Source of the DNA: Klebsormidium nitens
Lineage: Eukaryota > Streptophyta > Klebsormidiophyceae > Klebsormidiales > Klebsormidiaceae
NCBI GenBank assembly: GCA_000708835.1
Contig: DF237197.1
Span: 1 to 64,000 of the forward strand
Length of the DNA stretch: 64,000 bases
Reading direction: 5' to 3'
Of this stretch, positions 10,990 to 22,900 are shown piece after piece; the first letter of the stretch is position 1; each line of letters begins with the position of its first letter. The translations under genes were made by a program, and so were the position numbers. Below the pieces are notes generated by a model that worked only from the letters and a program-made list of their open reading frames with translations, was not told where the DNA came from and did no database searches.

Positions 10990-13972
10990 GGTCAAAGTAA
11001 AAGCTTGAGAACCTTAGAAGGCCCGCTCTATCTATTTCATCAGAAGCTTCTCTTCAAAGGATGCTCGCAGAATAAGCTTGCAACTACTCAACTAGCCATA
11101 CTTTCTATTCCTCCTGCTCGGGTTTTCTGTATCTTCCTCCTGGTCTCACGTCTTGCGATGTTGTCCTTTGACGTACAGAGTGCTTCACCAATTCTCTGAG
11201 CAGTGCGAGCAGCGTTAACGTCACCCTTTGTTACGGAGGTACGTACCTTCCACCTGAGTGGAGCGGCGGCACCAACACTTGTTGAATTGGCTGCTCGGCG
11301 GAGCCCTACTCTATTCTAGCTCAGGGCGCACTTATTATATTCCAACCTGGCGTACATCATGAACTGAAAACAGAGGATTTGGTACATCACACGTGTACTG
11401 GAAAGTAAGTAGATTGATGTAGGCTAAAGAGCAGGTCGAAAGCCTGGCGTGGACGGTTGTGTTGGCACTGCGGTGCTGTTCGAGCGAGTCGAGCATGTGG
11501 TGGATCGATCGTGGGTTTGCTAGGCAGTCACCGGATAGAACCGATATCGCAGGCTATATTAAAGAACTTCGAAATTGCGTGCAGCGCAGGGCCGGAGACC
11601 TATAGAACCGAGCTTCACTTATCCATCAGAAAGAAGCAAACGCTGCAACTTGACCATATCGCCGGGCTGGATAAGCTTAATTCCGAGGTCTCTGAGACGT
11701 CGTACATGTTTTTATCCCTCACACCCGGCACGTCGTCCACGTGCGTTACTCGCATGCTCAGCTTATGACGTCATCCTATTTTCTAGTAGATTGAACGCAA
11801 ATGGAATGTGCGCCATGCTATGTTCAATCTCAACGACAGCCCTCCTTGTCCAACTCGGATTTGTTTTGGTCTGACAAACAAACCATTCAGTCGATTTGGT
11901 GGGTCCCTGTTTAGTTGTATAATAAGCATCAACTTCACCTTAAGACCGATCTTGCGGCCTTTTACAAAAAAGTTGGTCGACTATGCGAGTGGATAACACA
12001 AGAAGTCCTCAGACCCGAGCTCAGACCAGCAAAGTAGATTGCCCGCCGCTGATCTACTCCGTCGAGAAACTGATCCGACTTACGTCGGCGTCAGCTTGTT
12101 TGCTGACTTGATCTCGCTACTGGGTTTTTAACGTGATAACGTCCCAGCCACACCCTTGAGTTCTGATGGCACTCTCAATTCTGCATTATTTTGTGCAGAC
12201 CGCATTGCTTCTATTTCCTTTCTAACAAATGATGTCCCCAGGCCAGCGACTCCCCAGCATATCCCTAGCAAATGTTGACATCACTCGACATGCTCGTACC
12301 TACTTGGTGATTTGCAAGTTTGAGGACCTGGTACGTTGGGAAAAGCAACTCACGGCTGCCCATCCGGGTCCATGCCCTGACCGGGCCCTGACTGAATATT
12401 GCGTGGAAGGAGAACGTGGACCAGATTCGCACATTTTGGACCCTCCCAAGCTTTAGTACCCTGTGGACCGCGCGCGGGGCCCGGGTCGGTGAGTCCGGGG
12501 TCCTGAACTTGCTAAAGTTCGTACCCGGTACAGTGTACCTGAACCGCTTAAACCGCTGTGGTCTGTGGGAGGCACCGGGGAGCGAGTGCTGGTCCCCTGC
12601 TGGCCCCAGTGGAGCCGGGAGGAGCTACATACGGTACGTTGCGCGGTCCTGGGTACACACCGGTGGGGGTCTCAAAAAGTCCGAATTTGGTCCACGTTCT
12701 CCTTCCGCGGGTTCTGACTCCTGGCCTGCTCGGACTGGTCTCGTCAGGCGCCAATACCTTTCAGCGATGTGCGCGCACAGAAACTCTGCTCGATCTGGTA
12801 CGTTAACCCAAGTAAGGTCGGCTAATCGACGGTTCAGAAGCGTTCGAAAGTGCGCAAGTACAATTTCAGCTGGACCGTGAAATATTATTAGCTGCTTTCT
12901 CAGTCTGCTCGCGCTGGTTGACCAGCAAACCCTTGATCAGATGGATGCCGGCTTATCTTTGCAAGCTCGTCTTCTGCGAAGTTCTGGCCGGTGCATTAAA
13001 TCCTTCTTTGGCAGAGATGATAAGCTGGTTTTGGAAGATCAGCTTCCAGGACAATGCGGAAATTGCTGCCTGTACTGGCCCGGCCAGCAGGAAGGGCATG
13101 GGGGCATGGCGATCTTAAAACTTCTTCATTCAAACAAAGCAATTGTTATTTAACAGGACAGATTGATGAGCAACAACCAAGATGTGCAGACTGTTTCGCT
13201 ACAGTCTGCAGGCTGTAGTTTTCTGCAAGAAGTTCAAGATTGACATGGAGCTGCAACATTGATTGCCAGATAGTAAAAGGTGGGCTCCCTGATTGAGAGT
13301 GTCTGGTGAGAACTCTTTTCAGCGCCCGCCACAGCATTCTGTTTCCCCTACTGACTCTTTCAAGATGGTCCACAATGAAGCTGGGCAAGTTTCACAATTG
13401 TAGGCAAGCTGTTGACAATTCAGTAGATGTGACAGCGACCTTTGGCTCCTTTTGCTGGATCCAGCGTACAATCCACAGCATTGCTGTGGAGGCAGCTACA
13501 AGCTCGTTATCAAAAACCTTGAAAGCTCCCATGCACTCGTGACTGCTTTAGCAAATTTTGTTTCTTTGTTTTGTCAGCATTGAAGTTTCCATCAGAAGTG
13601 ACATTATCATCGAGCTCGCCCAGCTCATCGAATCTCAGAAGGTGGTAGATTGTAGATCTGGAGCAGGGTGATTGGCTCATGACTCATCTTGTTCGCACAA
13701 AGAGCTTCTCAACACAGAACTCTGGGGTTCTGTTTAGAGGTGGTGCGAGCCTGTACTCATTCAACTCCTAGTCAGTTAACACCCCTGAACAATTTACCGT
13801 GCGCCTGTACTTGCTAACGGGCCACCCTGGAAGATTTCAAACCCATCTGTTCCAAAGGCTTAATTTTCTAATAGTACTATCTTGCCTTGAGTAGACATAA
13901 TAAAGCTGCAAAAGCCTGGGGCTTCGCTGGGGGGAGAATTGGGAACCTTTCTTCCCGTACAGGGCTGGCACA
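10990..13972. other. Intergenic region upstream of the CFAP92 gene
   Basis: Nothing I can support as a gene. Frames of about 100 codons (11457-11768, 12416-12880, and 13146-13388 on the minus strand) have no recognisable motif. The foldback element at 12405-12706 explains the GC-rich frames in its interval. Confidence 0.4.
12405..12706. mobile_element. 302-bp foldback element (MITE-like)
   Basis: The left end GGAAGGAGAACGTGGACCA at 12405 recurs inverted at the right end, closing at 12706, with further imperfect matching inward (ATTCG, then the GGACC/TTTTTGAG region). The interior is GC-rich with no coding capacity. A target-site duplication is not clear; GCG follows the right end and GCGT precedes the left. 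The size and terminal inverted repeats fit a miniature inverted-repeat transposon. Confidence 0.6.
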
Positions 13973-16900
13973 ATGGCCGAGCCTACAATGGTGCGGCTAA
14001 GCCTGCGGGCAGAGCCAGCGGAGCCAGTCGCGGCCCTCGAGCAGAGTTCTCCAGAGGACGGTGCGGCGCCGGAGAAGCAGGAAACCGCACCGGCCCCGGG
14101 CTTTTCAGTCAGCTACAGCGTCCTGGGGCAGCCAGAGGGGCAGGTGAGAGGGGGGGGAGGGTGGCAGGCCCTTGAGCCACCATATTTCTGGTGACACATG
14201 GTTGTCCTCCTTTCAAGGTCTTGTTTGCAATGATTAGCTGTGGCGAACTTTGGGTCCTGAGCCAGGCAAAGGACCCAAAGTCCGCCACAGTGTGGATGGA
14301 ACACGTAGATGTTTGGCAGGTTCCTTGAGACCCATTCTCGTATAGCCTTTCCTGATCAGCAGTCCGAATGCTTCAGGATGACAAGTTCAATTCTGGGGAG
14401 AAATAGCAGGCGGAAGTCCTAGGGTGTCCCCTCGGAGTCCAGTTTCCGACAATTCCGTTTTGAGCGGTCTCTGCCACCAACTCACAGAGGACGCGCGCCG
14501 CACATGATAACCCTGATTAGATATCTTGTCACGGGCAATGCTGACTTCCGGCTCCTCTCCCAGGCGGAGGCCCTTCCCGCGGCTGCGCAGACGAGCCTTG
14601 TCTGGGAGAAGGAGCTGCCGCTAGTCGTAGACGAGGTGAGAGAGCGTCCGGGTTGCATGTCGGCTCTGGCCCACGAAAGGAGGATCTTCCAGAAGGAAAA
14701 GCAAAACAGAAGACGCTGAAAAGCATATACAGCAAGACTTTGCTGAGACACCTGTCCACCCAGCGGCAACTTTAGCCCCGAAAGCTTGTCACACCTTAGT
14801 TCGTTGTTCCTTTGGTGTGAGCATCTTTCGTTCCTCCAAAACAACGGGGATGTGTTGTCTTCAGGCATTCGTACGAACCGCCGCCGCCGCCTATGGCCGC
14901 GTATGCATCTGGCTTCGCCCCGGTTCTGACCCCCCCCCAGCAGCGAAGCCCCCACCGGGGGCCAAAGAGGGTTCCAAAGACAGAAGCCAATCCAAAAGCG
15001 GCAAGGGTGCGGAACCCCCCGGAAAGGGGGAAAGCTCTAATGAAGCCAAGGCAAGTGGCAAAGGAGCCCCAACTCGCTCAACGAGCATCAAACCGGGGGG
15101 CAGTAAAAGCGTGTCCCCGGCACCCCCTGTAACTTCGAGCCCGAGTCCGGAACTAGGAGTGGGTAAAACAGAACACGGGGGGTGCGACGGGGGGCCTCCG
15201 AGGGGGTGGGGAGAAAAGGAAGGGGCTTGTCTACTGGTGTTGGAGGCGGCCCCCTTGTTGGCGAATCGGATGCACGTGGAGCGAAGTTTTTCGCTCGAGG
15301 GGGGTGCGCCGCAGCTGGATTTGAAGGGGGGGCTGGGGGTGGAAGCGGCGCCGTCGCTGGCGGGGGCGCTGAGTGTTGCGGGAGTGCTGAAAGGGTATTC
15401 GAAAGTGGTCGTGACGGCTACGCTTACCCAGAAGCTGCTCCCAGGTACGTCTTGATGACGACTCACGTTCGAACGAATATGGTATCAACAACGCCCTTAA
15501 CTTCTAACAAATGAAGAGAGTCGGGAGGAGTCCGTCCGTCCGTCCGTCCGTCCGTCCGAGGCATATAGTATGCGGAAACAGGCAAAGTTGGAGACGGCAA
15601 GAAAGACGACCACCTGACTACAGCGGTTTATCTGAGGACGGCGAACGATTGTCGAAGGAGGCCATTCCTGCGGCGGTTGCCAGGAGATGGCGTGTAAAGG
15701 ACCACTGCTCGCTACTCATCTTTCTCACTGTATAATAAACGGCAGAGACCTTATCGATATCCTGTTCCATCAATGACAAAAGCAGACACGACTCAGAGAG
15801 AGCACCCAGGCGGCTACCTGCTTGCGCTCCAACCCGACCGAGACTTCGTATAGCTGGCCGTTGGCAAGAATAAACCAACCAAGACCCATCAACCTTCTTT
15901 TTGGGTCCACAGATCCAATAGCCGCGGCCCTGAACCCGGTGGTCTTGACACCGCTCCGCCTATACTCGCTACCGGACCAGCCTGCGTCAGCCCACGCCCT
16001 TGACACCTTGTGTCAACCGCCCCGAGTGGAGCTCCGGCTTCCCGGCGTCCACAAGGCCTTCTCTCGCAGTGAGCCATATAAACCCCATTCTTTGGAGGTT
16101 CAAGCCGATATGCTGCAAGCAAAAGGCGTGTGGCCCTATGACGTAAGTCAGAGGGTTGGTCTACTGTACCGGTTCGCCGTTTGAGCTGCACGTTTTCTTC
16201 GACCTGTGACGATACGGTTGGGTACTGTAGGGCGCTTTCAACGAAACAAAGGCCTTTGTCGAACCACTGGGGTTGTTTGTTTCTTGGAAATGCAGGGAAA
16301 TTGTCCTTGGTGCGGCACTGATCACCGCTGAAATCAAGTACAGTTGAGGGACTGTTCCTTTCATTCCCTCGTACTAGTCAGGGGCACAGCATTCCCTAGA
16401 TCCTGAATTGCTGACTCTCAAATTGGCCGCTTCTGCAGCTGCAACGTCGCTCCCTTGGCGCGCGCCCTCCAGCTCGCCACGTGGCGCCTCCTCGGTGCCC
16501 CTCCAAGTGCGGGACGCGGTCTTCGACGGGCCGCCGTGCATCCTGCTCGCAGGTAGCCTGCTGCGACGCACCCTAAGCTTTGCAATAGGTCATTTGATGT
16601 TGGACGAAGTTCAGAGGTAGAAGAGCGAGCGTTCAGGCGTGCTCTGGGTGACTACGTTTGCTTCGTCATCGAGATCCTATGTAAGAGCCGTATTCAAAGC
16701 AAGCCTTTGAACGGCGTTACCATATCCTGGTTCTTGAGGGCGTACCCTCGGTTTCTAAACAGCGTGTGCCTATCATTGCGGCCAGAATTTTCAGCCTCGC
16801 GATTTGAGAGTGTGCCTTCGGCCGACGTCGCTACCTTTAGCTTGAGCAGGTTGACCTGGAGTCTCGTGAGATCTGCTTAACTTCTCTTGCAAACCCATTC

Positions 16901-19900
16901 GGACTTGCTCTAAGTCTTCACGAAAAGAGCAATACCTCAATTGTGATCAACACGGTTCTCCTCCCTGCCTCTTTCCGCTTTCGCTCTCTCCGCGGACTTC
17001 TTCACCAGACAGTTGCCCCAGACTGAACAGCACCCCATGTCACGTGTGCGAAATATTCTCTCTCATACTCATCGCACGGCTCCTTTCTCCAGGCTTGCTG
17101 CCGGCCGGCTCCTTGTACGAGGACCTGACGTCAGCCCCTCTAGAGGTCCGCATTCTGGACCGCAGCCTTTCCGCCCGGGGGAACGCTCCGGCCAGCCCCT
17201 CGCCGGAACCAGCTCAGGTCAGTCGATTCAACCAATATCAGGAAGTAATCAGCGAACCTTTCTCCTCTTCTATAATTGGATACCTCCACCACTTGCGACG
17301 GTTTCTTGTTGTTGTTCCTCTCCTTCCCTCCCGAGAATCTGCTTCAACTACCGACTCTTATCTCCTCCTGATTTCGCTGCGGGGTCCGATCGTCACTTGA
17401 ACGACCGTCCGTGACTACTGGTGGCCTCAATGATTAGCCCACATACCAGACAGCGACTAGAACTACCATCGCAGAATGACCTATCTTCAGAACGAGCGGT
17501 GCCTCCTTCTTGTTGATTCCCGAGTCCCTTCCTTGGCCACTGCAACTGGCTTTCCCAAGGATAGCCTGCAACTGAAAGTGACTCCAACATAACCCAGTAA
17601 TCAAGGAACTGTTCTAACCCTCCAGGCACCTTCCCCTGGAGAGACTCCGCCACCCACAGCCGCCCCCGCAAACGCCACGGGCGACCGCCCGCGCCTTCCC
17701 GACAGCTGCGGGGTCGCCCGCTTATCGCTCTCCGAGCTGTGCCGCGGCGAGGCCGACGTCAAAACGCGCGCCCCCGTGTACCCGGTCGGCAGCGCGGCCG
17801 CGCTCGCGGCCGGGGAGGAGAACGACTGGCGGACCCGCCCGGGGCTCTACATGCAGGTGCGGCATGGTTTAGGATTAGGGTATTATGAGATCTGAGATTC
17901 CCGATTGCTGCCCGCAGGACTTGCTGACTTTCAAACCGGTCTGAGATGCTCCTGATGCTTCCGAGCCTGTCGAATCTCGGGACGTGCGCTGTACTTGATG
18001 CCTCCCCATATACGGACGGTTGCCAAGAGCTTCAGAAGATCAACTGTTTCCACCATTATGGCAAAGTGAAACGGTGCTTGCATTTCTGCACGGCGTTCAA
18101 GGGAGACCGAATCTTTTTTGCTTGCCCAGTCCACCAAAACAGAATGTTTCTCGCGGAAAGGGCCATGATGGCGCCAGTCTCAACACTTCGTGAACTGCAT
18201 TGTTATGCGAATGGGGAGATGCGCAGAGCAATCTTTACGATCTGATTAGAAAAGAGCTTCTGACAGTACACACATTTCGCAGGCGGGATCAAGCATTGCT
18301 CTGAGAGTTGAGGCGGCGGTTCCGCTGGCGGAAGCACCCGGAACGACGCGTCCGTTCGGACGGATCGTCGTGCGGTTGGCCTATGCGGACGGGCCGGTCC
18401 TCAACGCTGTGCTGGCGGAGGTGAGCCCGAATAACCCCTGGATAACATGATCTCGGTCAAGTACAGACTGACCTCTTGGATACATTCTGGTTAAGGCCTG
18501 GTTCTTTTTAACCGAGGAATATGCGAAGCAAACTCTGGAGGAAGCTTGAATTCGAATTTGAACGACTCCTTTCTGATTAGTGGCTGCCCCGTGGCCAAAC
18601 GCACCCCTAGTTAGCCGTCTCGTCTTGGGCCTTTCGTCGGACTATGAAACCATGAAACCCTGATTGGAAAACCCCAAAACCCCATTTCGTTGATTCGGCG
18701 GTCCATCTTACCTGAACACAGCAACGAGGGAGACGAATTTGCGACTAGCAACCAAGAAACGCGTCTCGCTTCTGTCCTTGTCGTTGACGACGCTGCTACC
18801 GCGAAGAAGCAAAATTCGCGATGTCGCAAAAGCCGCAATAATAACGTGGGCTGCCTACAGATGGTCGAGTGTTTTTCCCACACGCTCACAAACACCCGGG
18901 CCGACCGCGGAGTAACGGGCGCGTCCGGCAACGAATGTTTATTAAAAAGTCATTCGATCCCCGTAATCAAGCAACCGCTTAAAACGAGGAACCAGCATTT
19001 TGGCAGGTCGGTGCCCTCTGAAGAGCTGACCCGATGTGACAAGCGCCTTGACTGGAAATCTCTGTATTCAAACCACCACTCAAAACGAGGAAAGAGCTTG
19101 TCTGCAGATTCGATGCCCTCTGGAGGGCTGACCCGTTGACGGGCACGCTTCCCAGACCGAAACGTTTTCAAATTAGTAAAAGTTTGTAGAAATCAGTGAA
19201 AATTGTGTGATCGCAGGTGCGCGCGGTGAACGCGGCCACGCTGCGGCTGGCGGGCGAGGAGCGGCACGTGCTCACGACGCTGGCGACCATGCAGCTGACG
19301 CCCGCGCAGCAAACGTCGCCCGAACTCGACGTCATCACCGGACTCCAGGCAGGCTCTCATCTCTCCGTTAACAGCTTGACTCATTACATTCTGCATAATC
19401 CGGGAAATCACCTACCACAGATTATAGGCTTGGGAATAGGGCTTGGGAATAGCGTCCTTCTTGGTTGCACTAAAGCCAGAATTCGGTAGCCCCTCTCTTC
19501 TCCAGTATTTAAAACGGATAAAAGTCTACGAGGGAGGCAGCCCAAGTACTACATATCTGAAGGAATCGTCAAAAGTGGCGTTCCTTGGAAGCCTTTTGCT
19601 TTAATGCTGTGCAAAGAAAGCGCCTGAGTAAGTCGCGGGAAGTGAAATGCAAGTTATGAGACCAGATGTTATACGGACGCGACTTTCAAACTCAGAAAGC
19701 GGTGCAACAACATGAAGCCTCGCATTCTCATCTCCAGGTCATCGACGGCGAGATACGGCTGTTGCTGTTGGAGGGCCTCCGCAGCGGAAGCTATCCGCGG
19801 CTCGAGGCGATGCTCCGCCGGGAGCAGGCGGCCGCGCCAGAACCCTTGCACGTGCTGAGCAACCCGGACGTAGGGTTTAGGGAGCGGCTGTACGGAACGC

Positions 19901-22900
19901 TAGGGGCGGACGTGCAGGTGGGGATGCGAGATTTCAAAGTTTTTTGTGAAATGCGCGTTCTTTTTTAAAAGTTGGTTTTGAAAGGTTGCTTCTTTCAGTC
20001 ACGCGCCCTGGGTTGAAGGGGTTCGCAGCTTCTGAGAAGCAGGCGTTTCTGGATCTCTTAGCTGAGACTTCGTCTAAGCTCGATTGCCAGACTGAGAACC
20101 TAAGTTCGCTAGCGCCAACCAACTTACAGTACTAGGCATGTCGGTTTGAAAGGCTGGGTAGTATTCGCTAAGTGCACAATCTGACGTTGTACGAGTCCCG
20201 ATACTGCGAATCCACGGTAACATTTGGATTACAAGTCCTACGTCTTACAGCGAAGTGCGCTGCTCGTATTCCTATTGAGAACCCTGTGTAGTTTGCGAGG
20301 GACCGGTTACCAGAAGTTCTGAGAAGTGCTGTTGCTGGTTAAATGAAGAGTCTAGTCTCGTTTCACACGCAACCTGTCTTCTAGTTTTGTCGAAGGGGAA
20401 TTCGGGGATGAAAGGTGACTCTACGCGTTGCTTCTTGGAAGACAAGACAAAAGCAGACAACGAAGAGGAGAGGCATTGGGTCCCACTTGATGCATCACTT
20501 AGTTCTTGCCCTTGGCTGCGCTGAAAGAAATAGATACTTTACTTCCATGGCAAAATATCGTTGAAGAAGTGATCGACGGAAGCGGCTTCGCGCTGCTGAT
20601 GAATGTACAGAGTAGGTACCGAATTGTGACCTGCGTGCCATACTTTTGCAGCCGTTCAAGCTCCGGGCTTCGCTCGCGCACATTGCGAGCGATCCAAACG
20701 GTGCCATCGCGGGGCGTCTCAAACCGGAGTGCCACGAGGGGGTTATCCGACTGGAGGCGGTGAGGACCGACCTTCTTATCGTCTTTTACGCTTGACCGAT
20801 AACCCTTAACCCTCCTTAACTCTTTATTTACGCAGTCGCAAAGGACCGTTTGGCTCCTTAATCTTGACGAAAGGGAAGCTTTTTATGAAGGTCCTTTCAC
20901 CGTTTGTTAAAGACTCGGCACGAGTCCCACGGTATAGAATCTCTGAATCCAGGTTGCTCAAAGAAGTTTTAAATGACCACTTTCGGATTTTGAATGATGA
21001 AGGAGTGCATGTGTACAATCCCATCGTGCAGTCTTGTTGATTGAACGCAAAAATACTTACCTGCTCCTCACCCGAGGCCACCCCAAACCCCTTGCTAGTC
21101 AAACCCGTCCCAGTGTGAAAAGTGAGCGTATCGTAAATACTCTAGAAACAAATGTGAACCCCAGAATCTGTCTTCCAGCTGGCGGGGATGACTCGTCTGC
21201 GCAAGGCGGCGCCAATGTTCCCGTCCGCGGTTATGGTGGAAGCCGTCTACCGTAAGTACGGCGGGGAGCTGACGTCACAGGACGTCACCGGCCGCCCCGA
21301 GGAGCCCACAGCAAACGCTGCCGCCGCCGAAACGTGAGCGCTTTCTGCGCCGCCCATATTCGCACTTCCTTCCTTTGCTTTCTGATCGAGGCTGATGTCA
21401 GCAGTATGGCAGCACATAATCACCAGAGAGAGAGCGGTCGGCCAATTCGAGGTACTGAATTTGCGGTCGTTGGTAGCAGGATCGAAAAAGTGGAAAAGTC
21501 TTGTCTTTTTCTGTCTATGGGACCTTCCTAATGGAAGCATGCGATTTATCTGTATGATAAACATTGTCATTCATGTTTAACATAACAAGGACTATACGGT
21601 TCGAGGTTTATAAGACCCTGAAGGTTCATGAACGTGTTCCAGGTTTCTGGTGGTTCAAGTAAGGAACTCGCTCGCATGGCAAGTCGCCCAAAGCGGCTCC
21701 TCTCCCTTCCCTTCTTCCGTTGACGCAAAACTCCTCTGATCGCCACTCATCATTGCTCAGCAGCTCGGCTGACGAGGGAGAGTCGGGACCCGACGCGGAG
21801 GGCGGCTCGCCGCGCCGCGGCCGCGCAACCGCGGCGCGCAAAGGCCACACCGACAACACCAACGACGAGTTCATGAGAACGCGTCGCGCGCGCGCCACAA
21901 AAAACCAGCACAAGGAAAACCTGGTGAGCATCAGGAAAGGAAGCTTACGATTGGAACTCGATTGGGGTTTGGAAGGGTGGCGTTCATGGAGCGCACGGCA
22001 GACTTCCGAAGGACGTAAAAAACCCTTCTTTCTCTAGGGCCTGTTAAGGTATTCACTTTTTGTCGACTAACAACCGGGATTTTTCCGGAAGATAAATACA
22101 GAGTATATTCAATGCAGGAGAAGGCAGTGCGGATCTGATGGGCTGGATCGCAATCTAGCATACAATTCTGCACAACGAGTCCACCATCTTCGAAGCTTCT
22201 TAGGGTGGATAAGATCGTGTGGATCTGTCTTACATTCGCATTGGTTTGGTTGGACGAACCATCGCCAGTCCAGAGATTTCGCTTTTTTGCAGGATTCTTG
22301 AATGCAAAAGAAGGCACTCAGATCAAGTTTGCTTGTCGTTAACAAGCTCTGTTTCTTACGCACTAGTTCTTATACGGTCAATCTAACTTGACGCTCTGTC
22401 CTGCCACGTGGCAGGCTAGGATCGGCGCGCTGTCCGAGAAGGCGCACGCGGTGCGCGCTGCTTTGCGCGCGCGCCAAAGAGCAGTGCTTTTAGAAGAGGA
22501 GAAAAACACGCCCCGAGAGCGCTCGCCCACTTTTGACACGACCCTGCATAACAGTAAGTCGTTCATGAGTGGAAATCAAGGTCCGAGTGCTGACGAAAGT
22601 ACTGTGCATATCCAGACGTCGGGTCAAATGGTCGGCAGTCTCAAAGCCGTCGAGAAAGGAGCAATGAAAGAGTTTGCACACACAGCGGTGGGCCCAGCAA
22701 TGACAAAAAACGTTCTACAATCAAAAGTTGCCCAAAACCTTTGTTTCAAGTCTTCTTTTCAGACTGCTGGGACTGTACCTTGAGACTTGCTGGGCTTCTA
22801 AGCGAGCGCTTGAGGTTAAGGATGATGTCACGAGGAATAAGCAGCAGCCTGACTGGTCGCCGTGATATTAGCAACTCAGGAGGGCCGGCGAGTATGGCCC

